From: Actinophytocola xanthii | Lineage (GTDB): Bacteria; Actinomycetota; Actinomycetes; Mycobacteriales; Pseudonocardiaceae | Reading direction: 5' to 3' | DNA: 55,771 bases | NCBI RefSeq assembly: GCF_001921205.1 | Contig: NZ_MSIE01000071.1 | Location: forward strand, 1-55,771 | Part shown: one piece after another, positions 1 to 11,908 of the stretch | How the letters are laid out: each line of letters begins with the position of its first letter | Position numbering within the stretch: position 1 is the stretch's first letter | The notes under the pieces: model-generated | Database searches by the model: none | What the model saw: the letters and a program-made list of their open reading frames with translations, nothing else | What the model was told of the DNA's origin: nothing | Translations under genes and position numbers: made by a program

Positions 1-127
1 AGCCCGGCGTGTCGGGCCGGAAACACCGATCTTGGAACAGTCCCCCTGGTCACAGAACGCCCTCTTCTGCCGATGAGCGGATGGGGCATTACCTCCGCTT
101 GATCCGGTCGGGCGTTGACTGCGGGTT

Positions 128-1264
128 GTGTGGAGGCTGGGTGACGACGGGGATCGGTGGGTGCACGCCCTGAACGGCCTCTATCTCCTCACACTCGCCG
201 TCGCTGGGATCGCCACTCTTGTCACGTTTCCCGTCGGCGTGGACTGGTTGGTTGCCCTGGCGCTGGTGTTGGTGGGAACAGGCGTGCGGCGGAGCGTGGT
301 CGCGTGCGGGGTCGTCGTCGGGGTGGGGGCGGCGTTGTTCCCCATGTTCTCCGCTGTGGCGTTCGGCTTGTTGCCGATCACGTTCGTGCGGCTGCCGCGG
401 GTCGCGGCGGTCGGGGTGGGGGTGTTGGCGACCGGGTTGCCGCTGGTGTTGCAGCCGCTGCTGCGGGACTGGTTCGCCGGTGGCGGCTGGCAGCCGGGGA
501 CTGTCATCCGCTTCGGACCTGCCTATGTGGGCCTGGTCGGGATCGCCCTGCCGATAGTCACCGGGATGTGCACCGCTGGTGCGGTGCAGGCGTTGCGATG
601 GCAGAACCGGCGCCGGCAGGAGCTGCTCGACCAGCTCGTGGCCACCCGCGCCGAGCTCGCGGAGGCGACTCGCCGTGCGGAGCGGCAGCGGCTCGCCCAC
701 GAGTTGCACGACACCCTCGCCCAGGGTCTGGCCGGTGTGCTCGTCCAGCTGCAGGCCGCCGAGCAGCACCTCGACGGGCCGGGTGCCCTGCTCGTCGCTC
801 GGGCCCGCCAGTCCGCGCGGACCTGCCTGGCCGACACCCGCCGCGCTGTCGAGGCGTTGCGGCCCGAACAACTCGACCGCGGCGACCTCGCGGTGGCCGT
901 CGCCCAGGTCTGTGCGCGGTTCACCGAGATGACCGGGGTGCCGGCCCGCTCGACCGTCCGCGGGGTCGGGCGTCCCGACGTCGACGTCATCGCCCTCCGG
1001 ATCGTCCAGGAAGCGCTGGCCAACGCCGGCAAGCACGCCGATGCCACCGAGGCCGTCGTCGACGTCGACCACCGGGCCGGCGCTCTGCACGTGACGGTCC
1101 GCGACGACGGTCAGGGGTTCGACCCGAGCGAACCCGCGACCGGGTACGGCCTGGCCATCATGCGTGAACGGGTCGCCGCCGTCGGTGGCACCCTGTCGAT
1201 CACCAGCGGACGAAGTGCCGGGACCACCGTGACTGCCGTTCTGCCCACCGGGGAAGGCGCATGA
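128..1264 (+). CDS. NarL-type sensor histidine kinase
   Basis: This is a membrane sensor kinase that autophosphorylates and passes phosphate to the regulator encoded next to it. The first ~155 residues form about five hydrophobic helices. A short coiled linker follows, then a HisKA_3 dimerisation box with HELHDTLAQ at residues 191-199, where H194 is the expected phosphohistidine. A C-terminal HATPase carries an N-box-like EALANAGKH and the glycine-rich DDGQGFDP and GYGLAIMRER segments. It starts at a GTG, and its last codons overlap the next start by 4 nt (ATGA), so the two genes are translationally coupled. The input signal is unknown because the membrane part resembles no named sensory domain that I recognise. 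The family call is certain; the target genes are not visible. Confidence 0.93.
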   Translation: MWRLGDDGDRWVHALNGLYLLTLAVAGIATLVTFPVGVDWLVALALVLVGTGVRRSVVACGVVVGVGAALFPMFSAVAFGLLPITFVRLPRVAAVGVGVLATGLPLVLQPLLRDWFAGGGWQPGTVIRFGPAYVGLVGIALPIVTGMCTAGAVQALRWQNRRRQELLDQLVATRAELAEATRRAERQRLAHELHDTLAQGLAGVLVQLQAAEQHLDGPGALLVARARQSARTCLADTRRAVEALRPEQLDRGDLAVAVAQVCARFTEMTGVPARSTVRGVGRPDVDVIALRIVQEALANAGKHADATEAVVDVDHRAGALHVTVRDDGQGFDPSEPATGYGLAIMRERVAAVGGTLSITSGRSAGTTVTAVLPTGEGA

Positions 1265-1905
1265 CCGGACCGATCCGCGTTCTCGTCGTCGACGACCACG
1301 CCGTCATCCGGGACGGCATCGCGGCCATGCTCGATCCGCACGACGACCTCCTCGTCGTCGGGACGGCCGCCGACGGCGCCGACGCGGTCAAGCTGGCCAC
1401 CGCGTTGCGACCGGACGTCGTCCTCATGGACCTCCGCATGCCCGGCGTCGACGGGGTGGCCGCGACCGCTCGCATCAGTGCGCTCCCGTCCCCACCGCAC
1501 ATCCTCGTGCTCACCACGTACGACTCGGATGCCGACATCACCAGGGCGATCGCCGCCGGCGCGCTCGGCTATCTGCTCAAGGACACCAGCCGCGACGACC
1601 TGCTCGACGCCATCCGCGCCGTCGCGGACGGCGTGTCGGTCCTGACGCCCTCCGTCGCAACCACGCTGGTCCGCCAGCACCGCGCCACCCGGATCGAACC
1701 GCTGTCGACCCGTGAACGGCAGGTGCTCACCCTCGTCGCCGGTGGCGCGACCAACCGGGAGATCGCTGCCGCGCTCAAGATCTCCGAGGCCACTGTCAAG
1801 ACCTACCTCACCCGGATCTTCACCAAGCTCGAGGTCGGCGACCGCACCGCGGCCGTCACCGCCGCGCTCGCGCAACGCCTCATCACGCTCCCGGTCGTCG
1901 ACTGA
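1261..1905 (+). CDS. LuxR/NarL-family response regulator
   Basis: This is a cytoplasmic DNA-binding response regulator of 214 aa, the usual length for the family. The receiver domain spans residues ~5-120, with the acidic pair D11/D12, phospho-acceptor D57 in VVLMDLRMPG, and a conserved K in YLLKD. A LuxR-type helix-turn-helix covers ~150-205, with STRERQVLTLVAGG and ATVKTYLTRIFTKL. It overlaps the kinase gene by 4 nt and forms a two-gene operon with it. The reading frame stays open for another 41 codons after the TGA, which may be chance in GC-rich DNA. Target promoters cannot be told from the sequence. Confidence 0.95.
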   Translation: MTGPIRVLVVDDHAVIRDGIAAMLDPHDDLLVVGTAADGADAVKLATALRPDVVLMDLRMPGVDGVAATARISALPSPPHILVLTTYDSDADITRAIAAGALGYLLKDTSRDDLLDAIRAVADGVSVLTPSVATTLVRQHRATRIEPLSTRERQVLTLVAGGATNREIAAALKISEATVKTYLTRIFTKLEVGDRTAAVTAALAQRLITLPVVD

Positions 1906-1941
1906 GCCCCGCTCATCCGGCAGGCGCTGTCGCCCAACCGG

Positions 1942-2031
1942 ATGACACGGCTGTCGGCCGACGAGTTCGGGAAGGCCACGACGTTCGCCCGTCGCGGCCT
2001 CAACCGCATCCGAACCAGGCTTACCCCATGA
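1942..2031 (+). CDS. possible 29-aa leader ORF
   Basis: A 29-codon ORF starts at an ATG at 1942 and ends in a TGA that overlaps the ATG of the next gene (ATGA), as in translational coupling. It lies in the same frame as the upstream response regulator, beyond that gene's stop. The peptide is basic toward its end. The next gene has no convincing Shine-Dalgarno of its own, so coupling from this ORF would make sense. No family is recognised and it could be chance. Confidence 0.25.
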   Translation: MTRLSADEFGKATTFARRGLNRIRTRLTP

Positions 2032-3098
2032 CATCCCTGCGACGGCGCGCCATCCTCCGCGGGGCGGTGGCCGCCACAGCCGCTGCCGGTACCACCGGCA
2101 CCGCAAGCGCCGCACCGACCACCCGAACCGGGAAACCCCGATCCGCTGTCGACGGCCTGCTGAACCTGTTCGCGGCCACCCCGGTCGTCGCGCTCGACGA
2201 GGGCGCGCACCACCTCCAGGACACCTGGGACTTCCTCGCCGTGGTAATGCAACACCCGAGGTTCGACGCCGTCGACGCGGTCGTGGTCGAGTTCGGCAAC
2301 TCGCGGTACCAGAACGTGGCGGACGCCTACGTCTCCGGCGAGATCGTCCGCAGGTCCGACCTGCAACCGATCTGGCGCGACACCACCCAGAGCCCGAACT
2401 CGAACGGCGACTTCCCCGCCCTGGAACGGGTCTTCAGCCTGACCAGAGCGATCAACCTCTACGGAGGAAGGACCCGACCGCTGCGGGTGCTGCTGCCCGA
2501 CCCGCCCATCGACTGGCTCAGCGTCACCGGCTCGGACGACCTGTTCGCACTACTCCCCCAACGCAACCAGACCTGGTCGAACGTGATCATCCGCGAGGTC
2601 CTCGACCCAGGGCGGCGCTGCATCGCTGTCGGCGGTGGCACACACTTCTTCCGCGGCCTCCCCAATCCTTCGAGGACGGTGACCGCCATGATCGAGCAGC
2701 GCCACCCCGGCAGCGTCAGCGTCGTGCGCACGCACTCGACGGTCGCCGAGGGCAGGGAAGCTGCCGTCGAGGCGACAGTCGCAGGATGGCCCCGGCCCGC
2801 CATCGCACCAGCCCGACGCATCGCCTACGGCGCACTGCCGGCGACCGACGTCTTCGGACCCGGCTCCTACCCGCCCGGACTCATCGAAGGCCTCGCCGAC
2901 AAGACCGTCGCCGACCTCTGCGACCACGTCCTCTGCCTCGGCAGACGCACCGAGCTGACCTCCGCCGTCCTGGACTGGCAGGTCTACTACGAACCCACCT
3001 ACTGGGCCGAGCTGAACCGGCGTAAAACGCTCGTCTACCCCACAAGCGACCTCGAAGACCTCCGACACGAAGGCGAGCCCACCATGTTCCCCAACTGA
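2028..3098 (+). CDS. Tat-exported TIKI/EreA-like protein of unknown function
   Basis: This 356-aa protein has a twin-arginine signal peptide: R5-R7, a hydrophobic Ala-rich stretch and an A-S-A-A type cleavage region near residue 27. The mature part opens with VVALDEGAHHLQDTWDF and VVVEFGNSRYQ. I associate these with uncharacterised proteins distantly like the erythromycin-esterase/ChaN/TIKI fold, which often carry catalytic Glu and His in such positions. That is an inference from motif shape. It also has a WRDTT segment and a late GGGTHFF. The gene lies just downstream of a two-component system on the same strand, so it could be a target of that system. The substrate is unknown and I would not assign an enzyme activity. 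Confidence 0.7.
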   Translation: MTSLRRRAILRGAVAATAAAGTTGTASAAPTTRTGKPRSAVDGLLNLFAATPVVALDEGAHHLQDTWDFLAVVMQHPRFDAVDAVVVEFGNSRYQNVADAYVSGEIVRRSDLQPIWRDTTQSPNSNGDFPALERVFSLTRAINLYGGRTRPLRVLLPDPPIDWLSVTGSDDLFALLPQRNQTWSNVIIREVLDPGRRCIAVGGGTHFFRGLPNPSRTVTAMIEQRHPGSVSVVRTHSTVAEGREAAVEATVAGWPRPAIAPARRIAYGALPATDVFGPGSYPPGLIEGLADKTVADLCDHVLCLGRRTELTSAVLDWQVYYEPTYWAELNRRKTLVYPTSDLEDLRHEGEPTMFPN

Positions 3099-3445
3099 CC
3101 ATAACGACCGCCACCCGAGCCGGGCATCCTCGGGGTGACCGGCGGTTCAGCCCATGCAGGTGCGTACGCGACTCGGTCGTCAGTGGTATGAGCACACCGG
3201 GAGTTCAGTCAAGGAAGGGCGCTCGACGCCACGCGTAACCGATGCGGTTGACCACGCCGCGCGGTCTGAAATGCTCTCTCAGGCCGAGAAGATAGCCCGC
3301 TGCTCCACCGTGCCGGATCGCTCGCTGCTGGGACCGCGAGTGTCGACTGGCTGTGATACCGGTCTCGGCACTGCCGTCTCCGTCGCGTCGTCGTTCCCGC
3401 GGTGCGGTGCGCGAACCGAGGTACTCGCCGTGCAACGGCCTGGGT
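3099..3445. other. intergenic stretch without a supported gene
   Basis: About 350 nt separate the Tat-exported protein from the convergent SARP gene. Short open frames exist on both strands, including a 76-codon one on the minus strand, but none shows a ribosome binding site or a recognisable motif. No clear terminator hairpin with a T-run is visible. Confidence 0.5.
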
Positions 3446-4207
3446 TCACCCGCGAATCACCGACGCGGGCCTGTTGCGGTGGCCTCTGGCCAGCAGTTTG
3501 GCGTGTAGCCGTTGCAGCTCCGGGCTCGGGTCGGTCCCGAGCTCGTCGGCGATCCGCCGACGAACGTCCTCATATCGCTGCACCGCCTCGGCTGGGCGGC
3601 CTCGACGATCCAGCACCACGAGCAGCCTTGCCCACAACGACTCTCGCAGTGGATACCTGGCCGTCAGGTGCTCCAGCTCGGCGGTCAGCGACTCGTGGGC
3701 ACCGTTGCGGATGTCGATGTCGATAAGTCGCTCGAATCCGGTCAGGTACCGCTCGACCAGTCGCGGATACTCCGTCCGCCGCAACCGATCTGAGCTTACG
3801 TCCTCGAGCGGCTCACCCCGCCAGAGCGACAACGCCTCGGCCAGTTGAGCCCTCTCGCTACCGCTGTCCGTGGTCCGAGCGGCATCCTCGAGCAGGCGCA
3901 CGAACCGCAACGCGTCGACGTCCTGCGGGTCGGCACGCAGGCGCAGACCCGTCGGATGCGTCTCCAGGGTCGGCGTGCCGAGCGCGCCGCGCAGGCGCGC
4001 CGCATAGGTCTGCAGGCTTCGCCGGGGATCGACGGGTGGCTTGTCCCCCCACACGATCTCCGTCAGCTGGTGCACCGAGACCATACGCCCCGCCGACATC
4101 GCCAAACCCACCAGCAACGTGCGCAGTCGTCCCGCTGCGAGCGGCACCGGCCGACCCTCTACCTCGACCTGAAACGGCCCCAGAACGTTCACCGCGAGCA
4201 CTGGCAT
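3446..4207 (-). CDS. SARP-family transcriptional regulator (AfsR/DnrI-like)
   Basis: This is a small SARP regulator of 253 aa. An OmpR-type winged helix (residues ~1-95, opening with MPVLAVNVLGPFQVEVEG) is followed by a bacterial transcriptional activator (BTAD) helical domain (~100-240, with a DALRF segment and LRESLWARLLVVLDRRGR). SARPs activate secondary-metabolite genes by binding direct repeats near the -35 box. I chose the ATG at 4207 because a GGGGGT sits 5-6 nt upstream; an in-frame ATG at 4219 is the alternative. No biosynthetic gene is adjacent, so its target is unknown, though the halogenase operon lies 12 kb away. Its 5' end directly abuts the remnant of an HTH gene on the other strand, so its promoter must lie in former coding DNA. 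Confidence 0.9.
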   Translation of the reverse strand: MPVLAVNVLGPFQVEVEGRPVPLAAGRLRTLLVGLAMSAGRMVSVHQLTEIVWGDKPPVDPRRSLQTYAARLRGALGTPTLETHPTGLRLRADPQDVDALRFVRLLEDAARTTDSGSERAQLAEALSLWRGEPLEDVSSDRLRRTEYPRLVERYLTGFERLIDIDIRNGAHESLTAELEHLTARYPLRESLWARLLVVLDRRGRPAEAVQRYEDVRRRIADELGTDPSPELQRLHAKLLARGHRNRPASVIRG

Positions 4208-4219
4208 GACTACCCCCAT

Positions 4220-4375
4220 AGTCAGACCGCCGCGCAACTCGGTCTGCTGGCTGCCCTACGTGACAACGGAGTGGCCGAACTCGCCTTGCGGGCAGCCGGT
4301 TTGTCCCCCGAAAGCCTCGACTCCATCCGAACCACTGTCGAGCGCATCCGGCAACTTGAAGGGCTGGACGACTAG
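4220..4375 (+). pseudogene. 3' remnant of an XRE-family HTH regulator gene
   Basis: Fifty-one codons end in a TAG and encode the C-terminal tail typical of small actinobacterial HTH proteins that sit upstream of ImmA/IrrE genes: LLAALRDNGVAELALRAAGL, then a helix ending RQLEGLDD. The helix-turn-helix that should precede it is gone. Upstream DNA in this frame is the antisense of the SARP gene, and no start codon with a ribosome binding site remains. The junction lies at about 4207-4230. The assignment rests on family resemblance of the tail and on the two following genes, which are the usual partners. Confidence 0.65.
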
Positions 4376-4441
4376 GGTTGATCGACTCTGGCTCGGTGGA
4401 GGAACCTGGAAGGTGCCAGATCGCATGCGGTCGCCGGGAAG

Positions 4442-4965
4442 GTGAATGTGCGCAAACTGGTCCGACGCTGTCAGGTGAAGGTCGAACAGCTCGACATCCC
4501 GGAGCCTTTCGACGTCGGCGAGCTTTGCCGGCGGGCTGGAAGGCCCGGGGCAAGCCCGTCAGAATGGCACCGTTGCCCTTCGCCGGCACGTCCACCTGCG
4601 GGTTGTGGCTCGGCACGGCGAGCGCCGACTTCATCTTCTACGAGGCCCACACCTCCTCGGCGCACCAGGATCACATCATTCTGCACGAGCTGGGACACGT
4701 GCTGTGCCACGAACACGACGGCTCTCTCGACGAGGACCTGTTGCGTACGCTCTTTCCCGCGCTCAGCCCCGCACTCGTACACCAGGCCCTCGGCAGGACG
4801 CGCTACTCGGCCGTCGAGGAACAGGAGGCGGAGGTGTTCGCCTATCTCGTGCAGGAGCGGGTGTGGCGGACACGAGCCACACCCGCAGAGCTCACCGTCG
4901 AGGGATCAGCGAACGCCCACACCCACGAAGTGCTTCGCAAGATCGCTCGGCAACTGGAGCGCTGA
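4442..4965 (+). pseudogene. frameshifted ImmA/IrrE-family metallopeptidase
   Basis: The gene starts at a GTG (4442) reading VRKLVRRCQVKVEQLD and continues to LCRRAG. It then needs a -1 shift at about 4535-4543 to enter the frame RGKPVRMAPLPFAG, which runs to the TGA at 4963. The second part holds the zinc motif HELGHVLCHEH and a downstream YSAVEEQEAEVFAYLV helix containing the third ligand Glu. ImmA/IrrE peptidases cleave partner HTH repressors, and here that repressor gene is beheaded. The shift is equivalent to one lost base, so either the cassette is decaying or the assembly has an indel. The stop directly abuts the next ATG. Confidence 0.8.
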
Positions 4966-6174
4966 ATGGTCCAGGCCATTCTCGCGACGGTCATTCTCGC
5001 CGCGGCCATCTCCCTCGTGGTCCAGCTGACCCGCTGGGCGCGCCTGGTCAGAACCGACCCGAACGAGGCACACGAACTTCGCAGCTCCGTGGTATTCCGT
5101 CTACTGCTGGTCGTCGGGCTGGCCCTGGGACATCCGGAGATCTACTTCTTCGTGCACAGGCTGTTCGGCGTCCCTGCGCTCCCACAGCTGCTGCAACACC
5201 TCGCCGGCGTGGCTATCGCCCACCAGCTGCTGAACCAGGTCTTTCGGTCGGTTCTGCCAGAGGAGCGGGCCCGCCGGGCGGCTCGCGTCTGGGCGATCGG
5301 GTTGGGGCTCAGCTCGGTCGGCCTGATCACGTTCTACGTGCTGGGCCCGCTTCCCAACCGGCTGCCAACGATCTCCTCCCGGTATGCCGACAGTCCCTGG
5401 GTCGCCGAGTACCAGATGATCGTGGTCGCAGTTCTCGGTCTGACGTCCGGGGCGTTGTTCTGGCTCGGTACCAGATACAGCAGACATGCCGCGCCCGGGC
5501 CACTGCGGGTAGCACTGCGACTGGTGCAGATCGGCGGCGGGCTCTCCGTCGTGTCCATGCTGCACCGGCTCGTGTTTCTGGTGGTGATCTCCGCTGGCGG
5601 CCACCTGCCCTGGTACGAGTCCGGCGCCGACGGGGTCCAGCTGTACCTCACGGGACCCTCTCTGCTGTGCATTCTGGCCGGCATCACCATGCCGAGATGG
5701 GGACCTCGGCTGCTGGCCTGGCGACGACACCGGCGCTGGTACCGGCGGCTGCGTCCACTGTGGCTCGCTCTGTACCAGACGGACCGGGACGTAGCGTTTC
5801 TGCCGCCCCGGCCGGCGCTCGTCGAGTCGCTCACCGTCACCCAGATGCATTTTCGCCTTCACCGGCGCGTACTCGAGATCCGCGACGTGCTCATCGGGCC
5901 TTTGCGCGGGCACCTCGATCCGGCCGTCCTGAACCGGGCCAAGGAACTGGCCGCGGACTTGCCGGAGTCGGAACGTTCGGCGGTCGCGGAAGCGGCGTAC
6001 ATCGCGGCCGCCCTCCACTCACGTGCACGGGGCATGCCGTCACGGCCCGGCAACTCCCCCCTGCTGCACACCGGAACCGCCGATCTGGACGAGGAAGCGG
6101 CGTGGCTCGCCGCGGTCAGCCAAGCCCTGCGCACATCGCCCATCGTGGGTGAGGCGAAGCTGAAGCACGCCTGA
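4966..6174 (+). CDS. MAB_1171c-family putative membrane transporter
   Basis: This is a 402-aa membrane protein. The first ~245 residues form about seven hydrophobic helices, with a GHPEIYFFVHRL loop after helix two and a LPRRxxR-like basic patch after the last helix. The C-terminal ~150 residues are soluble and helical. This layout and the LYQTDRDVAFLPPRPALVE region match the family known as MAB_1171c putative transporters. In many actinomycetes that family follows an HTH gene and an ImmA/IrrE gene, exactly as here. It starts immediately after the peptidase stop. Unlike its two partners it is intact. Transport activity is a database label, not an experimental fact that I know of. Confidence 0.85.
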   Translation: MVQAILATVILAAAISLVVQLTRWARLVRTDPNEAHELRSSVVFRLLLVVGLALGHPEIYFFVHRLFGVPALPQLLQHLAGVAIAHQLLNQVFRSVLPEERARRAARVWAIGLGLSSVGLITFYVLGPLPNRLPTISSRYADSPWVAEYQMIVVAVLGLTSGALFWLGTRYSRHAAPGPLRVALRLVQIGGGLSVVSMLHRLVFLVVISAGGHLPWYESGADGVQLYLTGPSLLCILAGITMPRWGPRLLAWRRHRRWYRRLRPLWLALYQTDRDVAFLPPRPALVESLTVTQMHFRLHRRVLEIRDVLIGPLRGHLDPAVLNRAKELAADLPESERSAVAEAAYIAAALHSRARGMPSRPGNSPLLHTGTADLDEEAAWLAAVSQALRTSPIVGEAKLKHA

Positions 6175-6227
6175 AGCGCCGCCATGGCGAACTGGCGCGA
6201 GCCATCGTGAGGGACCGACGAGGTGAA

Positions 6228-6257
6228 CCGGCGGGGGCGTTCGCACGCCCCCGCCGG
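6228..6257. terminator. bidirectional terminator hairpin
   Basis: A perfect 12-bp stem (CCGGCGGGGGCG with CGCCCCCGCCGG) encloses a 6-nt loop TTCGCA. It sits between two convergent genes. It lacks a T-run, as is usual for GC-rich actinobacterial terminators, and could serve both strands. Confidence 0.8.
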
Positions 6258-6271
6258 TCCGGAGTTTCAGA

Positions 6272-6670
6272 TCAGGTGCAGATGAACCGCAGGTTGTCGA
6301 CGTTGTTCTGCGCCTGCGGCGGGAGGAATCCGTACGAGCTCTCGTTCGCCGTGAACACGACCGTCGCGCCGTCCTTCAGCTGCCAAGTCCCGCTCGTCAT
6401 GTTGTTGATCGAGCTGATCCGGTTCCGCACGCCCGACGACAGGTCGTAGGTCCATCCACACGGGATGGCGCCGGAGATGTCGATGAGCCGGTTCGTCGGG
6501 TTGGGGCCGAGATCGTCCCAGCCGCAGAAGTGGTACAGGGTGCAGGGGTAGTCTTCCCGTCCCAGCGCCGAGTTCCCGGACGTGTCCGCGGAGGCCGTGC
6601 CGGCCCCTGTCGTGGCAAGCACGACACTGATCGCGGCGGCGCCCAGCGCGCCTTTGAGCATCCTTGACAT
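6272..6670 (-). CDS. secreted peptidase-inhibitor I36-like protein
   Basis: This 132-aa precursor has a Sec signal peptide (residues 1 to ~28, ending T-A-S-A). The mature domain is ~100 aa with cysteines at 43, 49, 71 and 131. The YPCTLYHFCGWDDLGPN opening resembles the peptidase inhibitor family I36 (SMPI-like beta-gamma-crystallin fold), in which a short Cys-containing, aromatic segment is typical. It would act outside the cell. It is a single gene, convergent with the MAB_1171c gene and separated from it by a strong hairpin. The inhibitor function is inferred; many such proteins in actinomycetes are simply small secreted proteins of unknown role. Confidence 0.75.
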   Translation of the reverse strand: MSRMLKGALGAAAISVVLATTGAGTASADTSGNSALGREDYPCTLYHFCGWDDLGPNPTNRLIDISGAIPCGWTYDLSSGVRNRISSINNMTSGTWQLKDGATVVFTANESSYGFLPPQAQNNVDNLRFICT

Positions 6671-7206
6671 GTGCGCGTCCTTTCGGTCGGAAGGTGCTTG
6701 TCGCCTGTGGTGCAGGCGAGGTCCAGTCCACTCCGAGGATGCGTCAGATCAGCTTCAGAACGACTTCACGGCCGCCGTCAGCGCCGATGGCCAGGCGGGT
6801 GGACGGGGTCATCGACAGGGTCGACATCGGTCCGACCGTCATGTCCGATCACAGCGCGCTGATCATCGCGCGACGACCGTCAGTGGGGCGATAGGAAGCC
6901 CAGACGATCAACCGCAGGGAACGTCCCGAAAAGCACTCTTTGGAGTGCTGATTCGGTTGTTCGGGAACTTTGAGTGAGATCCGACGGCGGCCGACTCCGC
7001 CGTGGTGCCCCTGTGGGTGATCCGACTTCTGTCGTGTTTGTTTTCGTGTCGTCGCTGGCTACGGTCGGCGTCCACACGGTCCGCGGTACTGGCGGAACAG
7101 TGTTTCCGTTGCGATGCTTGCGCCGGTACCAGCGCATGATCTGCACCGAGTGGACGGTCGGCCTACTGGACCTGCACCCGATGGAATGGTCTTTGGCGAG
7201 GTGGAG
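6671..7206. other. divergent intergenic region with two hairpins
   Basis: This 536-nt region lies between the I36-like gene (minus) and the hybrid kinase (plus). No convincing gene is seen. It holds a 31-nt hairpin at 6926-6956 (AGCACTC/GAGTGCT stem with loop TTTG, extended by CCGAA/TTCGG) and a second one at 6984-7003 (ACGGCGG/CCGCCGT). These are plausible regulatory or terminator structures. Confidence 0.5.
6926..6956. repeat. extended inverted repeat upstream of the hybrid kinase
   Basis: An inner 7-bp stem AGCACTC-TTTG-GAGTGCT is framed by an outer CCGAA/TTCGG stem, and a further GGGAAC / GTTCGGGAAC similarity lies around it. It lies 250 nt upstream of the kinase start. It could be an operator or a terminator for an upstream transcript; the sequence does not decide. 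Confidence 0.45.
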
Positions 7207-10749
<3,543 letters not shown>

Positions 10750-10865
10750 AGATCGACCTCTGCCCAGTCCCGCCGCGGTCGTGGTTCAGGCGCCGTGCTG
10801 TCATGCTGTTCGCGTGAGCAGATAGCTCCGTGTCGTTTTTCCAGGTCCAGGCTTAGCTTCGGGCG

Positions 10866-11497
10866 GTGGCGAACGAACTGACGATTCCGCTCCTGCCCTG
10901 CCCATCCATCGACGAGATCGCGTCGTTCTACGAGATGCTCGGCTTCGAGATCACCTATCGGCAGACGCGGCCGAACCCGCACGTCGCGGTGCGACGAGAA
11001 GACATCAACCTGCACTTCTTCGGGATGGATGGCTACGACCCGGCGCAGTCGTACAGCTCGTGCCTGGTCATCGTTGCCGACACCAGCGAGCTGTTCGAGG
11101 CCTTCGCGGCGGGGATGCGGTCCGTGCACGGAAAACTGCTCTCTCCGGCATCCTGCGCAGGACCAGGCCGCGGCTGCGCACCGACCGGTACACCGGGTTC
11201 ACCGTCGTCGATCCGGGTGGCAACTGGATCCGGATCCACCAGGCCGCCACGGAACCCGACGCGCAGACCAAGCTCGCCAAGGCCATGGAGAACGCCGCGA
11301 GGCAGGCCGATGCGCGTGGCGAAGAACGCCAGGGGCTGAAAATCCTGGAAGGCGCGCTGAAGCGGGCGACCGGCGACGAACCGGAGTTTCAGGCAGCGCA
11401 GGAGTACCGCGACGAGCTCGTCGAACGGATCAAGGAGTCTGGGCCGCAACCAGAGAACAGCCAGCGGTCCAGCCCGAACTCGATGGGCACGGTGTAA
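10866..11497 (+). pseudogene. frameshifted VOC-family (glyoxalase/bleomycin-resistance-like) protein
   Basis: The gene starts at a GTG (10866) and reads a clean VOC beta-alpha-beta half (IPLLPCPSIDEIASFYEMLG, then HVAVRREDINLHFFG) as far as FAAGMRSVHGK. The second half, RLRTDRYTGFTVVDPGGNWI with a long basic helical tail, lies in the -1 frame. The switch is at about 11138-11142 and is equivalent to one missing base. With the shift the product would be ~210 aa, a plausible VOC protein with an added C-terminal helix. VOC proteins bind or modify small molecules. This one follows the hybrid kinase by 116 nt on the same strand. Either true decay or an assembly error is possible. Confidence 0.7.
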
Positions 11498-11908
11498 CCG
11501 GGCGGGGCGGGCGAACTCCCGGAGACCTCCGACCGCGACCGGCAAGCTGCAACCACTATCGAACCCGGACCAGCGGGCCGGCACGATCGACACAGGCCGC
11601 ATTCGCAGCACGCTCCCTATCCCGAGAGAGATTGGGCCAGCGTGTTGGTGTCCCAGCATCTGCTGGACGATCTTAACGTCGATCCCGACGCGCCAGAGAC
11701 GCGGCCGTGTGGTGGCATGCATCAGCGCGCATGGTGTCGCGGTTAGGTAGCAGCGGCGTTGGCGGCCGCGCAGTTGTCGATGTATCTGGCGCGAGGTTCG
11801 GCGTTGAAATATTCCGTACCGGCGGGGGCGGCCGAGTCAGAGTGCCGACTGGCAGTAAGTGGAACAATGTCTCTGCTCATGGGTGTAATGTGCACGAAAG
11901 GGGGATCC
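11498..11908. other. gap holding recombinase debris
   Basis: About 410 nt lie between the broken VOC gene and the multidomain CBS gene. The only recognisable content is the integrase remnant described separately (11625-11725). A minus-strand frame ending at 11743 has a short hydrophilic tail but no family that I recognise. No tRNA gene or direct-repeat attachment site is seen. Confidence 0.5.
11625..11725 (-). pseudogene. remnant of a tyrosine recombinase (phage integrase) C-terminus
   Basis: On the minus strand one frame reads HHTAASLA, the active-site H-x-x-R/HTAAS region in degraded form. The adjacent frame then reads VGIDVKIVQQMLGHQHA, the conserved box-C segment around the catalytic H of tyrosine recombinases. 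A frameshift separates the two, and the upstream catalytic Arg/Lys parts and the terminal Tyr segment are missing. This is the scar of a former integrated element next to an accessory gene. Confidence 0.6.

Noticed and set aside
3154-3726. 190-codon plus-strand ORF overlapping the SARP gene end
   Set aside because: No ribosome binding site and no domain; its second half is antisense to the BTAD domain.
11033-11722. 229-codon minus-strand ORF as a complete recombinase
   Set aside because: Only its first ~30 codons resemble an integrase; the rest is antisense to the VOC gene, so I call only a remnant.
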